DNA of 64,000 nt, taken from Pseudomonas sp. S35. GTDB taxonomy: Bacteria; Pseudomonadota; Gammaproteobacteria; Pseudomonadales; Pseudomonadaceae. The number at the start of each line of letters is the position of its first letter. Position 1 is the stretch's first letter. The stretch covers positions 4,154,001-4,218,000 of the forward strand of contig NZ_CP019431.1 of NCBI RefSeq assembly GCF_009866765.1, in the 5' to 3' direction. Positions 1 to 8,974 of the stretch are shown here, piece after piece. The translations under genes were made by a program, and so were the position numbers. The notes under the pieces are model-generated. The model was not told the DNA's origin and searched no databases. It worked only from the letters and a program-made list of their open reading frames with translations.

Positions 1-548
1 TCCGAGACCAGCGGCGCAAACACGTCATCCAGGCGATACAGCGCCACATCCGGCTTCACCGCTGCCTGGTCCAGCCGCGAGATGTCCAGCAAGTCAGTGA
101 GCAGATCTTCGGCGCCTTCCAGGGCCTGGTGGGTGCGTTCCACCAGCACCTGCTCGACACTGGGCAGTTGTCGTTCACGCAGGGTGGCGATCAGCAGCCG
201 CGCTGCGTTCAGCGGTTGCAGCAGGTCATGGCTCGCGGCCGCGAGGTATTTGTCCTTGCTGCGGTTGGCAGCCTCGGCCGCGTCGCGGGCATCGCGCAGC
301 TCCTGTTCGACCTGTTCGCGCTGGGCGATCTGCTGTTGCAGGTTGCGGTTGGCTTCCAGCAGTTCGTCGGTGCGTGCGGCCACCCGCTGTTCCAGCTCAT
401 CATTGAGGCGGATATAGCGGTTGCGCTCGGCCTCCAGCTCGTCGAGGCGTGCAGTGAGTTCCGGGTAGTGACTCTTGCGCGCCGAGTGGTTGCCCAACCC
501 CAGCAGCCCGGCCAGTGCCTGTTGCTGTTCGTCAGAGCGCTTCGCCAT
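1..548 (-). CDS. ercS: ErcS-like sensor histidine kinase, N-terminal part (cut by window edge)
   Basis: The reading frame enters from the left edge, so only about 182 N-terminal residues are visible. They begin MAKRSDEQQQ, continue through a coiled-coil stretch and reach a HisKA domain with the phospho-acceptor histidine in ASHDLLQPLNAARL, then the LLDISRLD segment. The ATP-binding domain and any receiver lie outside the window. Its ATG overlaps the end of ercA by 17 bp, so it is translationally linked to the minus-strand quinoprotein genes. The ercA-ercS pairing is known from the ethanol-oxidation regulatory network of P. aeruginosa; the assignment here is by order and H-box. The H-box nearly duplicates that of the NahK-like kinase at 11051-12991, so the two kinases are probably paralogues. 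Confidence 0.8.
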   Translation of the reverse strand, partial: MAKRSDEQQQALAGLLGLGNHSARKSHYPELTARLDELEAERNRYIRLNDELEQRVAARTDELLEANRNLQQQIAQREQVEQELRDARDAAEAANRSKDKYLAAASHDLLQPLNAARLLIATLRERQLPSVEQVLVERTHQALEGAEDLLTDLLDISRLDQAAVKPDVALYRLDDVFAPLVS

Positions 549-1695
549 ACACGACCTCGACATCACGCTGGCTCGACTCGCGGGGGTTGGTGAGGATGCA
601 CGGGTCGTCCATCGCATGCTCGGACAGGAACGGAATATCCGCCACGCGTACCCCATGCAGGCCGAGGGTTTCGTGAAAGCCAATTGCATGCTTGAGCGCG
701 ATCAGGTGGTCCACCAGCCGCCCGCAGATCTGCCGATGGTTGAGCCCCCGGCAGTCGATGCCAAACGTCTCGGCAATCACCTGGAAGCGCTCCGGCGCCG
801 AGTTGTAGTTGAACGCCACCACATGCTCCACCAGCACCGCGTTGCACAAGCCGTGGGGCAGATCGAGAAAGCCGCCGAGGCTATGGGACATGGCATGCAC
901 GGCGCCAAGGATCGCGTTGGAAAACGCCAAGCCTGCCTGCATGCTGCCGAGCATGATCTTCTCGCGCAGGGCAATGTCCGTGGGGTTGGCAATCATCTGC
1001 ACCAGGTTGCCGTTGATCAGGCGCATGGCTTCCAGGGCGTGGGGGTCGGTCAACGGGCCGTGACCGGTGGACACGAACGCCTCGATGGCATGCACCAGCG
1101 CGTCGATGCCGGTACAGGCCGACAGGAACGGGTCCATGCTCGCCGTGGTTTCCGGGTCGATCAGCGACACGTCCGGCACCACCGCTTTACTGACGATGGA
1201 GAACTTCATGCGTTCCTGCTGGTTGGAAATGATCACGAACTGCGAGACGTCCGCCGAGGTGCCGGCGGTAGTGGGAATCAGGATCAGTGGCGGGCTGGGC
1301 ACGCGAATGGTGTCCACGCCCTCGAATTCAAGAATGCTGCGCCCGTGGGCGACGACGATGCCGATGGCCTTGCCGCAATCCATCGGGCTGCCGCCGCCGA
1401 TGGCCACGATCACGTCGCAGTGGTTTTCCCGGTACACCTCGGCGCCGAGCATCACTTCTTCGACACGGGGGTTGGGTGACACGGCGCTGTACAGGCAATA
1501 GTCGATGCCGATGGCTTGCAGGCTGGCTTCCACATCGGCGACCCAACCGGCGGCGATCACGCCAGGGTCGCTGACCACCAGCACCTTGCGTGCGCCAAAG
1601 GTCTTGGCGTAATTGCCCACGTTGTGCCGACAGCCGGCACCGAAGATGATTTCAGGCGAGACGAATTTACGCAGGAGGCTCAGGTTTGGGCTCAT
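532..1695 (-). CDS. ercA: Iron-containing alcohol dehydrogenase ErcA
   Basis: A 387-residue group III (Fe-type) alcohol dehydrogenase. The start MSPNLSLLRKFVSPEI is preferred over an upstream in-frame ATG because family members begin near this conserved N-terminus. Visible family marks are the nucleotide-binding GGGSPMDCGKAIG, the TTAGTSADVSQF segment and the metal-binding HAMSHSLGGFLDLPHG region. In P. aeruginosa, ErcA is needed for ethanol oxidation and has been placed in the regulatory cascade rather than in the main catalytic route, so this copy may act in signalling; that is known for the family and only inferred here. It lies 103 bp downstream of pqqA and overlaps the kinase gene. The pqqA-ercA gap holds 9-bp inverted arms (GGAAGATGC at 1720-1728, GCATCTTCC at 1775-1783). 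Confidence 0.9.
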   Translation of the reverse strand: MSPNLSLLRKFVSPEIIFGAGCRHNVGNYAKTFGARKVLVVSDPGVIAAGWVADVEASLQAIGIDYCLYSAVSPNPRVEEVMLGAEVYRENHCDVIVAIGGGSPMDCGKAIGIVVAHGRSILEFEGVDTIRVPSPPLILIPTTAGTSADVSQFVIISNQQERMKFSIVSKAVVPDVSLIDPETTASMDPFLSACTGIDALVHAIEAFVSTGHGPLTDPHALEAMRLINGNLVQMIANPTDIALREKIMLGSMQAGLAFSNAILGAVHAMSHSLGGFLDLPHGLCNAVLVEHVVAFNYNSAPERFQVIAETFGIDCRGLNHRQICGRLVDHLIALKHAIGFHETLGLHGVRVADIPFLSEHAMDDPCILTNPRESSQRDVEVVYGEAL

Positions 1696-1798
1696 TGGAA
1701 AGCCTGTTTTTATTATTTTGGAAGATGCGCTCCACACTAACCGATCCGGCTACGAATGCAATCAGACCAAAGAGGCATCTTCCGTGCAGCGCACGCGA

Positions 1799-1870
1799 TC
1801 AGCGGCTGGCGAAGTACATGGTCACTTCAAAGCCGATACGCAGGTCGGTGAAGGCGGGTTTGGTCCACAT
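1799..1870 (-). CDS. pqqA: PQQ precursor peptide PqqA (23 aa)
   Basis: A 23-codon gene starting [20 protein letters not shown] and ending ASR. The Glu and Tyr that PqqE/PqqD/PqqF crosslink and excise to make pyrroloquinoline quinone are present in the E-V-T-M-Y core. A good ribosome binding site (AAGAGG) lies about 10 bases upstream of the ATG, which supports this start rather than a longer in-frame extension. No pqqB-F genes are in the window, so this is either an extra pqqA copy placed in the alcohol-oxidation operon or the only copy separated from its maturation genes. P. putida also carries a second pqqA beside its ped genes. It sits between the aldehyde dehydrogenase and ercA on the same strand. 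Confidence 0.92.
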   Translation of the reverse strand: MWTKPAFTDLRIGFEVTMYFASR

Positions 1871-1940
1871 GGGGGTAGTCCTCTTGTTATGCCGGAGGGT
1901 TCCGGTAAAGACATTAATGCATGGGGGGACGGGGGTGCGA

Positions 1941-1950
1941 ATGCTACTTT
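1941..1950 (-). promoter_or_regulatory. Shared exa-island promoter motif upstream of pqqA
   Basis: On the minus strand this reads AAAGTAGCAT, 71 bp upstream of the pqqA ATG. Versions of the same 10-mer occur upstream of pedF, the degenerate response regulator and nosP in the same orientation and at similar distance. It overlaps an inverted repeat, TACTT-TCG-AAGTA (1945-1957). It could be an activator site for a LuxR-type regulator of the island such as AgmR; that is inference. Confidence 0.5.
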
Positions 1951-1998
1951 CGAAGTAAATGCCGCACTGCATTAGTCGCGAATGTACATAGAACACAA

Positions 1999-2026
1999 TG
2001 TGGGAGGGGGCAAGCCCCCTCCCACA
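1999..2026. repeat. REP-type palindrome between exaC and pqqA
   Basis: Perfect 13-bp arms TGTGGGAGGGGGC and GCCCCCTCCCACA with a two-base centre. It lies between the end of exaC (2051) and pqqA, so in RNA it forms a hairpin that could end or attenuate exaC transcription before pqqA. It belongs to the GTGGGAGGGG palindrome family scattered through the window. Confidence 0.85.
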
Positions 2027-2050
2027 GGGCACCGCGTTGCAATCAGAGGG

Positions 2051-3571
2051 TTAGAAGAAGCCCAGCGGATTGATGTCGTAGCTCACCAGCAGGTTCTTGG
2101 TCTGCTGGTAATGGTCCAGCATCATCTTGTGGTTCTCACGCCCCACGCCCGACTTCTTGTACCCGCCAAACGCCGCATGCGCCGGGTACAGGTGGTAGCA
2201 GTTGGTCCACACGCGCCCGGCCTTGATCGCCCGGCCCATGCGGTACGCGCGGTTGATGTCGCGGGTCCACAGGCCGGCGCCCAGGCCAAACTCGCTGTCG
2301 TTGGCAATCGCCAGGGCTTCGGCTTCGTCCTTGAAGGTGGTGATGCCCACCACCGGGCCGAAGATTTCTTCCTGGAACACGCGCATTTTGTTGTGGCCCT
2401 TGAGCAGGGTCGGCTGGATGTAGTAACCGCTGGACAGGTCGCCCTCCAAACGCTCGGCCGCGCCGCCGGTGAGCAGCACAGCGCCCTCTTCCTGGGCGAT
2501 TTTGAGGTAGGACAGGATCTTGTCGTATTGCTGCTCGGACGCCTGGGCGCCGACCATGGTCTCGGTGTCCAGCGGGTTGCCGCGCTTAATCTTGACGATT
2601 TTCTTCATCACTTCGGCCATGAAGGCGTCGTAGATCGACTCCTGCACCAACGCCCGCGATGGGCAGGTGCACACTTCGCCCTGGTTGAAGAACGCCAGCA
2701 CCAGGCCTTCGGCGGCTTTTTCGATGAATTGCGGCTCCGCACTCATGATGTCTTCGAAGAAGATGTTCGGCGACTTGCCGCCCAGCTCTACGGTGGACGG
2801 AATGATGTTCTCGGCAGCGGCATGCATGATGTGCGCGCCCACCGGGGTGGAGCCGGTGAAGGCGATCTTGGCGATACGCTTGCTGGTGGCCAGGGCCTCG
2901 CCTGCTTCGCGGCCAAAACCCTGGACGATGTTGAGCACGCCCGGCGGCAACAGGTCGTTGATCAGCTCGGCAAACACCATGATCGACAGCGGTGTCTGCT
3001 CGGCTGGCTTGAGCACGATGCAGTTGCCGGCGGCCAGGGCCGGGGCGAGTTTCCAGGCGGCCATCAGCAACGGGAAGTTCCACGGGATGATCTGCCCGAC
3101 CACACCCAGCGGCTCATGGAAGTGGTAGGCGGCGGTCAGTTCGTTGATCTCGGCGGCGCCGCCTTCCTGGGCGCGGATGCAACCGGCGAAGTAGCGGAAG
3201 TGGTCAGCGGCCAGTGGCACATCGGCGTTGAGGGTTTCGCGCACGGCCTTGCCGTTGTCCCAGGTCTCGGCCACGGCCAGCACTTCAAGGTGCTGCTCGA
3301 TGCGGTCGGCGATCTTCAGCAGCACCCGCGAACGGTCCTGGGCCGAGGTCTTGCCCCAGGCATCGGCGGCAGCGTGGGCGGCGTCGAGTGCCTTGTCGAT
3401 GTCCGCAGCGTTGGAGCGCGGGAATTCGCCGATCACTTCACCGGTGACCGGCGAGGTATTGGTGAAGTATTCGCCGCTCAGCGGTGCGACGAACTCACCG
3501 CCGATGTAGTTGCCGTAGCGCGCCTTGAAGCTGACGATGGCGCCGGGGGTACCGGGTTGGGCGTAGATCAT
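2051..3571 (-). CDS. exaC: NAD+-dependent acetaldehyde dehydrogenase ExaC
   Basis: A 506-residue class of aldehyde dehydrogenase that oxidises acetaldehyde to acetate after periplasmic ethanol oxidation. The general-base Glu is in VELGGKSPN and the catalytic Cys in [18 protein letters not shown] and FTGSTPVG mark the Rossmann fold. The full family length is present. It follows the zinc metallohydrolase gene by 14 bp, in one minus-strand operon with the cytochrome and SoxYZ-like carrier, matching the exaC/pedI position in P. aeruginosa and P. putida. It has no signal peptide, so it acts in the cytoplasm. Confidence 0.93.
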   Translation of the reverse strand: MIYAQPGTPGAIVSFKARYGNYIGGEFVAPLSGEYFTNTSPVTGEVIGEFPRSNAADIDKALDAAHAAADAWGKTSAQDRSRVLLKIADRIEQHLEVLAVAETWDNGKAVRETLNADVPLAADHFRYFAGCIRAQEGGAAEINELTAAYHFHEPLGVVGQIIPWNFPLLMAAWKLAPALAAGNCIVLKPAEQTPLSIMVFAELINDLLPPGVLNIVQGFGREAGEALATSKRIAKIAFTGSTPVGAHIMHAAAENIIPSTVELGGKSPNIFFEDIMSAEPQFIEKAAEGLVLAFFNQGEVCTCPSRALVQESIYDAFMAEVMKKIVKIKRGNPLDTETMVGAQASEQQYDKILSYLKIAQEEGAVLLTGGAAERLEGDLSSGYYIQPTLLKGHNKMRVFQEEIFGPVVGITTFKDEAEALAIANDSEFGLGAGLWTRDINRAYRMGRAIKAGRVWTNCYHLYPAHAAFGGYKKSGVGRENHKMMLDHYQQTKNLLVSYDINPLGFF

Positions 3572-3585
3572 GGTGAGGCCTCTGT

Positions 3586-4524
3586 TTATTGTTGGGTGTT
3601 GATGGGCTGCATCTGTGTGCGTTCGTAGTCGCGGTACAGGTGGCTGACGCTGCGGATCAGCTCGTAGCGGCTGAGGTTGATCGCGGCAAAGCGTTCGGGG
3701 ATCGGGCTGCGGATCAGCTCCGGCATATCGCGCCCCTCGGCGGCGGCGACGCGCAACAGTTGGTCGAGCCAGCCGAGGTAATCGCGCATCTGTTCAAAGG
3801 GTTTGGCATCGCTGGCGATGGGGCCGTGGCCGGGCACGACCAACGTCCAGGGCAGCGCCTGCAAGGTGGCGAGGTCCGCCAACCAGATCGCCAGGCCCGG
3901 CGAGTTCGGGGTGGTCAGGGCCCGCTGGTAAAATACCAGGTCACCGGCGAACAGCACGCCGGTCTGCTGATCGAGGATCGCCAGGTCGGCGCCGCTGTGG
4001 CCGCGCAGGTGCACCAGTTGCAAGTCATGGCTGCCGAAGGACTTCACCCCCGCTTGCAGCGTTTCATTGGGCATCACCACTTCTGTGCCACGCATCCAGT
4101 CGCCGACCATTCGGTACAGGTTCTCGGCCATACCATCGCCCTGCTCGTGGAGCAATTGCGTGGTGCCGGCCAGTGCGCCGATGGGCACCTGCTTGAACGC
4201 CTGGTTGCCCAATGCATGGTCGGGATGGTGATGGGTCAGCAGCACCTGGATCACCGGCTTGTCCGTGACCTGGGCAATGGCTTGGCGCAGCGCTTCGCCA
4301 TAGCGTTTGGACGGCCCGGTGTCGATCACCACCACACCGGCTTCGGTAACGATGAAACCAACGTTGACGATATTGCCGCCGTTGTCCCTGGCGAAGTTGT
4401 CGGTGCTGCCTTCCAGCAGCCAGGTGTTGTCGGCGATCAGGCGCGGCTTGAGCGCGTAATCCAGCTCGGCCAGCACCGGCAGGCTGAACAGCACCAGCCA
4501 CAGCAAAATCCAGCGCAGGTTCAT
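3586..4524 (-). CDS. Quinoprotein relay system zinc metallohydrolase
   Basis: A 312-residue metallo-beta-lactamase-fold protein with an N-terminal signal peptide ([19 protein letters not shown]), so it is periplasmic. The metal-binding motif [12 protein letters not shown] lies at about residues 96-107, with further ligands in [15 protein letters not shown] and VPGHG. SoxH-related proteins of this type are found beside PQQ alcohol dehydrogenases, PedF cytochromes and SoxYZ-like carriers; their substrate is unknown and a sulfur-carrier role is only suggested by the neighbour. Its ATG overlaps the stop of the SoxYZ-like gene (ATGA), indicating translational coupling. Confidence 0.82.
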   Translation of the reverse strand: MNLRWILLWLVLFSLPVLAELDYALKPRLIADNTWLLEGSTDNFARDNGGNIVNVGFIVTEAGVVVIDTGPSKRYGEALRQAIAQVTDKPVIQVLLTHHHPDHALGNQAFKQVPIGALAGTTQLLHEQGDGMAENLYRMVGDWMRGTEVVMPNETLQAGVKSFGSHDLQLVHLRGHSGADLAILDQQTGVLFAGDLVFYQRALTTPNSPGLAIWLADLATLQALPWTLVVPGHGPIASDAKPFEQMRDYLGWLDQLLRVAAAEGRDMPELIRSPIPERFAAINLSRYELIRSVSHLYRDYERTQMQPINTQQ

Positions 4525-5264
4525 GGCAGGTCCGCCTCGAACTGGCTGCCGCTGGTGTCGCGCAGGATCAGGCGCGTCGGCCCCGACCCTTCGATGTCAA
4601 AGGCCAGGTTGGGGTTTTCGCTGACGGCGGGAAACAGCTCCAGGGTCGCCAACCGTTGGTTGTCGCTGCCACGCAGTTCAGCATGGTTGATATAGAACTC
4701 GGGAATGCCGCTGACCATGCCGTTGTCCATCGGATGGGCGACTTGCAGTTTGACTCGACTGAATTCGGCACGCGGATAGCGTCCGCCGAGGACTTCGCCA
4801 AGATGGTCTTCCCACCCGGGCTCGCTGCGCAACACGCTAGGCGCCGTGCAGCCGCCGCCTGCGGCGTCGATCAGGGCTGAACCGACATGCCACAGGCCGT
4901 CTTTGGTCAGCACCGCCGCACGCAACGGGGTGGCCTGCTCGATGCGAATGCGCAGTGACAGCCACGGCAGCACGCCCTGCACCGGTTGGAAGTCGACGAT
5001 TTTCGGCAGCGGGTTCAGCTCGGCCAAGGCGAGGATTTTCACCACATCGCCCGTGAACGCACGGGCGTCGATCTCCAGCGGCACCTGCCGCGCATCCTCG
5101 GCAAACGGCGGCGCCAGCACTTTCACGCGCTCATCGAACACAAACGCGGCATTGTCGAGAAACCGCTGGTGGTAGTAGGCCCACATCACCGACGGCACCG
5201 GATCTACCGGCGCGCCAAAGGCCAACAGCGGCAGACAGCAGGCCCACAACCCGATCAGCCGCAC
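4521..5264 (-). CDS. Quinoprotein dehydrogenase-associated SoxYZ-like carrier
   Basis: A 247-residue exported protein (signal peptide MRLIGLWACCLPLLAFGAP). The N-terminal part resembles SoxY and carries a GGGCTAPS segment, likely equivalent to the sulfur-carrying SoxY swinging arm, though internal instead of C-terminal. The C-terminal part has the SoxZ-like HPMDNG core. It is thus a SoxY-SoxZ fusion known to accompany PQQ alcohol dehydrogenases, where its role is undefined. It starts 3 bp after the pedF stop and overlaps the metallohydrolase, so the three are probably made together. Confidence 0.82.
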   Translation of the reverse strand: MRLIGLWACCLPLLAFGAPVDPVPSVMWAYYHQRFLDNAAFVFDERVKVLAPPFAEDARQVPLEIDARAFTGDVVKILALAELNPLPKIVDFQPVQGVLPWLSLRIRIEQATPLRAAVLTKDGLWHVGSALIDAAGGGCTAPSVLRSEPGWEDHLGEVLGGRYPRAEFSRVKLQVAHPMDNGMVSGIPEFYINHAELRGSDNQRLATLELFPAVSENPNLAFDIEGSGPTRLILRDTSGSQFEADLP

Positions 5265-5267
5265 GGG

Positions 5268-5729
5268 TTACTCCTCGACGTGCACGCTGTCGAGGTAAGT
5301 GCGCACTGCCCACAAGGCTTCCTGGCTCAAGTAGTCGGCCATCTTCGGCATGTACACCCGGCCGTCGCGCACCGCGCCATGGCGCACGCGCTCGACGAAC
5401 CACTCATCACCGGCGTCGCCCACATCCAGCATGCGCAGGTCAGGGGCGATGCCACCGGACTTGGCTTCCAGGCCGTGGCACGCCGCGCAGTTCTGGTTGT
5501 AGGCCGAAGCGCCGACTTCAACGGCCTTGTCGTGTTCAGGCGAAGTGCGATACGGGTTGGTGGCGGCCCAGCCATCGGCGTCGAGCGCCACACCGGCGTC
5601 CTTGATCGGGGTGAGGCCCTTGGTTTCCACGGCGGTCGGCGTGACGTTGCCGTGGGCCTGGACGAAACCTGCGCCGAGCGCAGCAGTGAGCAGGCAGGCG
5701 GTCAGCAAGGCGTTGCGTTTTGTTGTCAT
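5268..5729 (-). CDS. pedF: Cytochrome c550, electron acceptor of the PQQ alcohol dehydrogenase (PedF/ExaB type)
   Basis: A 153-residue periplasmic c-type cytochrome. The start [19 protein letters not shown] is chosen over an upstream in-frame start because it begins a signal peptide and follows a GAGGG ribosome binding site. The single heme motif is CAACHG and a Met ligand is probably in RVYMPKM. It takes electrons from the quinoprotein ethanol dehydrogenase and passes them to the terminal oxidases. It is divergent from exaA and first in the minus-strand operon with the SoxYZ-like carrier and the metallohydrolase. Confidence 0.9.
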   Translation of the reverse strand: MTTKRNALLTACLLTAALGAGFVQAHGNVTPTAVETKGLTPIKDAGVALDADGWAATNPYRTSPEHDKAVEVGASAYNQNCAACHGLEAKSGGIAPDLRMLDVGDAGDEWFVERVRHGAVRDGRVYMPKMADYLSQEALWAVRTYLDSVHVEE

Positions 5730-5809
5730 TATTTTTCCCTCAGGATTGCACGCAAACCTCTTGAAAGAGGCTATGGCAACCATCTTAGGAAGCGCTCGAC
5801 AACAGCCGT

Positions 5810-5819
5810 ATGCTGCTTT
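5810..5819 (-). promoter_or_regulatory. Shared exa-island promoter motif in the pedF/exaA divergent region
   Basis: Reads AAAGCAGCAT on the minus strand, 81 bp upstream of the pedF ATG and about 165 bp upstream of exaA. It is one base different from the copy upstream of pqqA. A second dyad, CTAC-N7-GTAG, follows at about 5832-5846. Both fit a regulator site controlling the divergent promoters. Confidence 0.45.
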
Positions 5820-5891
5820 GGTGGCCGCGCTCTACTCCCTTGGTAGCAGGCCTTGTGGGGCACTGCTAAATCAGAGGCGGTTCGGGAAATT

Positions 5892-5915
5892 GTCCCGGCA
5901 ACACCGGGACTTTTT
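5892..5915 (+). terminator. Hairpin with T tract in the exaA leader region
   Basis: GTCCCGG (5892-5898), loop CAACA, CCGGGAC (5904-5910), then TTTTT. It has the form of an intrinsic terminator on the plus strand but lies 68 bp before the exaA start codon with no gene upstream on that strand. It may be a leader attenuator or an operator dyad. Confidence 0.5.
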
Positions 5916-5982
5916 CCGTATGCCCCAAGCGCTTTCAGGCAGCAACCTGTGCAGGCCAAAACCTCCACTGGGAACTGCAACC

Positions 5983-7875
5983 ATGACAATAAGATCGCTA
6001 CCCGCCCGTTCACCTTTGAGCCTTGCCGTGCAAGCCTTTGTGCTGGTGGGCAGCCTGTCCCTCAGTGCTGCAACCTTCGCAGCCACCGAACCTGCCAAGC
6101 CGACCCACAACGTCACCTGGGAAGACATTGCCAACGACCACCTGACCACCAAGGACGTGCTGCAATACGGCATGGGCACCAACGCCCAGCGCTGGAGCCC
6201 ATTGGCCCAGGTCAACGACAAGAACGTGTTCAAGCTCACGCCCGCCTGGTCGTATTCCTTTGGCGACGAAAAGCAGCGCGGCCAGGAATCCCAGGCCATC
6301 GTCAGCGACGGCGTGGTCTACGTCACCGGTTCCTACTCGCGCGTGTTCGCCCTCGACGCCAAGACCGGCAAGCGCCTGTGGACCTACAACCACCGCCTGC
6401 CCGACAACATTCGCCCGTGCTGTGATGTGGTCAACCGTGGCGCGGCCATCTTCGGCGACAAAATCTACTTCGGCACCCTCGACGCGCGCCTGATCGCCCT
6501 CGACAAAAACACCGGCAAAGTGGTGTGGAACAAGAAATTCGGCGACCACGCCGCCGGCTACACCATGACCGGCGCCCCGGTGCTGATCAAAGACAAGGTC
6601 AGCGGCAAAGTGCTGCTGATCCACGGCAGCTCCGGCGATGAATTCGGCGTGGTCGGCCAGCTGTACGCACGCGACCCAGACACCGGTGAAGAAGTGTGGA
6701 TGCGTCCGTTTGTAGAGGGCCACATGGGCCGCCTGAACGGCAAGGACAGCACTGCGACTGGCGACGTCAAAGCGCCGTCGTGGCCGGATGATCCGACCAC
6801 CGAAACCGGCAAGGTCGAGGCCTGGAGCCACGGCGGCGGCGCACCTTGGCAGAGCGCGAGCTTCGATGCCGAGACCAATACCATCATCGTCGGCGCCGGC
6901 AACCCTGGCCCATGGAACACCTGGGCGCGAACCTCCAAGGACGGCAACCCCCACGATTTCGACAGCCTTTACACCTCGGGCCAGGTCGGCGTCGACCCTA
7001 GCACTGGCGAAGTGAAGTGGTTCTACCAACACACGCCGAACGATGCCTGGGACTTCTCCGGCAACAACGAACTGGTGCTGTTCGACTACAAGGGCAAGGA
7101 CGGCAAAGTGGTCAAGGCCACCGGCCACGCCGACCGCAACGGTTTCTTCTACGTGGTGGACCGCACCAACGGCAAGTTGCAGAACGCCTTCCCGTTCGTC
7201 GACAACATCTCGTGGGCCAGCCACATCGACCTCAAAACCGGTCGCCCGGTGGAGAATCCAGGCCAGCGCCCTGCCAAGCCATTGCCGGGTGAAACCAAAG
7301 GCAAGCCGGTGGAAGTCTCGCCGCCGTTCCTGGGTGGCAAGAACTGGAACCCTATGGCGTACAGCCAGGACACCGGCCTGTTCTACATCCCGGGCAACCA
7401 GTGGAAAGAGGAATACTGGACCGAAGAGGTCAACTACAAGAAGGGCTCGGCTTACCTGGGCATGGGTTTTCGCATCAAGCGCATGTATGACGACCACGTC
7501 GGCACCTTGCGTGCAATGAACCCGACCACCGGCAAAGTGGTGTGGGAACACAAGGAACACTTGCCACTCTGGGCCGGCGTGCTGGCCACCAAGGGCAACC
7601 TGGTGTTCACCGGCACCGGCGACGGCTTCTTCAAGGCCTTCGACGCGAAAACCGGCAAGGAACTGTGGAAATTCCAGACCGGCAGCGGCATCGTCTCGCC
7701 GCCGATCACCTGGGAACAGGATGGCGAGCAGTACGTCGGCGTGACCGTCGGTTATGGCGGCGCGGTACCGTTGTGGGGTGGCGACATGGCGGAGCTGACC
7801 AAGCCGGTGGCACAGGGTGGGTCGTTCTGGGTGTTCAAGATCCCGAGCTGGGATAACAAGACCGCCCAGAAGTAG
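5983..7875 (+). CDS. exaA: PQQ-dependent ethanol dehydrogenase (ExaA/PedE type, Ca2+ form)
   Basis: A 630-residue periplasmic quinoprotein. The start at [13 protein letters not shown] gives a signal peptide ending near [10 protein letters not shown]. The protein has the eight-bladed tryptophan-docking propeller, the vicinal disulfide pair in [10 protein letters not shown] and the catalytic aspartate in [10 protein letters not shown]. The residue two after that Asp is Ser; lanthanide enzymes (XoxF, PedH) have Asp there, so this reads as the calcium-dependent form. It oxidises ethanol and other short alcohols to aldehydes, giving electrons to the divergently encoded cytochrome c550. No PedH-like paralogue is in the window. 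Confidence 0.94.
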   Translation: MTIRSLPARSPLSLAVQAFVLVGSLSLSAATFAATEPAKPTHNVTWEDIANDHLTTKDVLQYGMGTNAQRWSPLAQVNDKNVFKLTPAWSYSFGDEKQRGQESQAIVSDGVVYVTGSYSRVFALDAKTGKRLWTYNHRLPDNIRPCCDVVNRGAAIFGDKIYFGTLDARLIALDKNTGKVVWNKKFGDHAAGYTMTGAPVLIKDKVSGKVLLIHGSSGDEFGVVGQLYARDPDTGEEVWMRPFVEGHMGRLNGKDSTATGDVKAPSWPDDPTTETGKVEAWSHGGGAPWQSASFDAETNTIIVGAGNPGPWNTWARTSKDGNPHDFDSLYTSGQVGVDPSTGEVKWFYQHTPNDAWDFSGNNELVLFDYKGKDGKVVKATGHADRNGFFYVVDRTNGKLQNAFPFVDNISWASHIDLKTGRPVENPGQRPAKPLPGETKGKPVEVSPPFLGGKNWNPMAYSQDTGLFYIPGNQWKEEYWTEEVNYKKGSAYLGMGFRIKRMYDDHVGTLRAMNPTTGKVVWEHKEHLPLWAGVLATKGNLVFTGTGDGFFKAFDAKTGKELWKFQTGSGIVSPPITWEQDGEQYVGVTVGYGGAVPLWGGDMAELTKPVAQGGSFWVFKIPSWDNKTAQK

Positions 7876-7887
7876 ATTGAACCCTTC

Positions 7888-7947
7888 ACCCTCCCCCCCG
7901 TAGACGCTGCCTCGCCAAGGCCCGGCAGCGGCTACGGGGGGGAGGGT
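7888..7947. terminator. 24-bp inverted repeat after exaA
   Basis: Arms of 24 bp (7888-7911 and 7924-7947) pair with one mismatch around a 12-base loop. The outer part is ACCCTCCCCCCCGTAG. It starts 12 bp after the exaA stop and ends 23 bp before the pentapeptide gene. There is no T tract, so it may act as a processing or stabilising hairpin or a partial terminator. Confidence 0.75.
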
Positions 7948-7970
7948 CACCTAAGTTTAGAGGCCTTGTC

Positions 7971-8618
7971 ATGAAACTCTTGCCTTTGCTGCTTGTGTTG
8001 AGCCTGCCCCTGGCCCACGCCGTCGACGGCGACGACGCCCCGCTGGTCATCAACGGCTGCACCATCGCCGAACACAGCCAATGCCCCGGCGCCAATCTCA
8101 GGGGCGCCAACCTCAGCAATCAGAACCTGAGCAAAATGAACCTGGCCGGTGCCGACCTGCGCGAGGCGGACCTGCGCCACGCCAACCTCGACCTGGCCAA
8201 CCTGGAAAAAGCCCAGCTGCAAGGCGCCAACCTGACCCGCGCCAGCCTGCAACAAAGCAACCTGCGCCTGGCCGACTTCACCGGTGCCACACTAATGGCC
8301 GTGCAAGGCTGGGGCCTGTTCGCCCAAGGCGCGCAATTTGAGAATGCCAACCTCAGCGCGGCCTACCTGCAATTTGCGCGACTCTCGGGGGCCAAGCTGC
8401 ACAAGGCCAACCTACGGGCGGCCGACCTGGAAATGACCTGGTTGAGCAAGGCCGATCTGCAAGGCGCGGATTTGAGTGATGCGAACCTGCAGGAAGCCAA
8501 GTTTGGCGAGAGCAACCTGGAAAAGGCCACACTGACCGGTGCGCGCCAGCACTATGCGAATTTCCAGGATGCCAACATGGAAGGCTGCAAGGATTGCCCG
8601 ACCACTTGGGATCGTTAA
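7971..8618 (+). CDS. Exported pentapeptide-repeat protein of the alcohol-oxidation cluster
   Basis: A 215-residue protein with a signal peptide (MKLLPLLLVLSLPLAHAVDG). After a short region with two Cys (NGCTIAEHSQC) it carries many A(N/D)LxxA pentapeptides such as GANLR, GANLS, ADLRE, ANLDL, predicted to form a right-handed beta-helix. A further Cys pair near the end (GCKDCP) may form a disulfide. The same kind of gene sits beside the PQQ alcohol dehydrogenase pedE in P. putida. Its function is not established. It follows exaA on the same strand behind a strong stem-loop. Confidence 0.85.
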   Translation: MKLLPLLLVLSLPLAHAVDGDDAPLVINGCTIAEHSQCPGANLRGANLSNQNLSKMNLAGADLREADLRHANLDLANLEKAQLQGANLTRASLQQSNLRLADFTGATLMAVQGWGLFAQGAQFENANLSAAYLQFARLSGAKLHKANLRAADLEMTWLSKADLQGADLSDANLQEAKFGESNLEKATLTGARQHYANFQDANMEGCKDCPTTWDR

Positions 8619-8974
8619 GCAAACACAAACCAAATGTGGGAGGCGGCTTGCCCCCGATGAGCATAGGTATCTACACATCTTTGGTGAAAACGTACCCTTA
8701 GCGAACGAGGCTCTTGTGGTGAGCGGGCTTGTCGAATCGTCGCACCGCCCGCGCTGGGCCGCGAAGCGGCCCCAATCCAGGCACCGCGTTTTTTCAGTCA
8801 TAACCCATTGGCCGGTTTTGGGGCCGCTTCGCGGCCCAGCGCGGGGCAAGCCCGCTCACCACAGGGTTTTGTGCCTGCCTCTAAGAGTTGTGTAGATACC
8901 TGGACATAAGCTGGCTGAACCACCGCCATCGGGGGCAAGCCCCCTTCGACATTGGATTTGTGCAGGGTCCCTTG
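8619..8974. repeat. Non-coding stretch with a nested REP palindrome (8665-8901)
   Basis: The outer inverted arms AGGTATCTACAC (8665-8676) and GTGTAGATACCT (8890-8901) enclose two convergent REP sequences: TTGTGGTGAGCGGGCTTG near 8714 and CAAGCCCGCTCACCACA near 8848, with GCTGGGCCGCGAAGCGGCCCC and its complement inside. The left REP carries the 18-mer TCGAATCGTCGCACCGCC at 8732-8749. A half-REP (GTGGGAGGCGGCTTGCCCCC) precedes it at about 8636. I see no gene here. Confidence 0.8.

Noticed and set aside
5983..7875. A lanthanide-dependent (PedH/XoxF) alcohol dehydrogenase
   Set aside because: The position two after the catalytic Asp is Ser (WDFS), whereas lanthanide enzymes have Asp.
6010..7950. 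A 646-codon open frame antisense to exaA
   Set aside because: It mirrors a strongly supported gene, has no ribosome binding site or recognisable domain, and such frames are common opposite GC-rich Pseudomonas genes.
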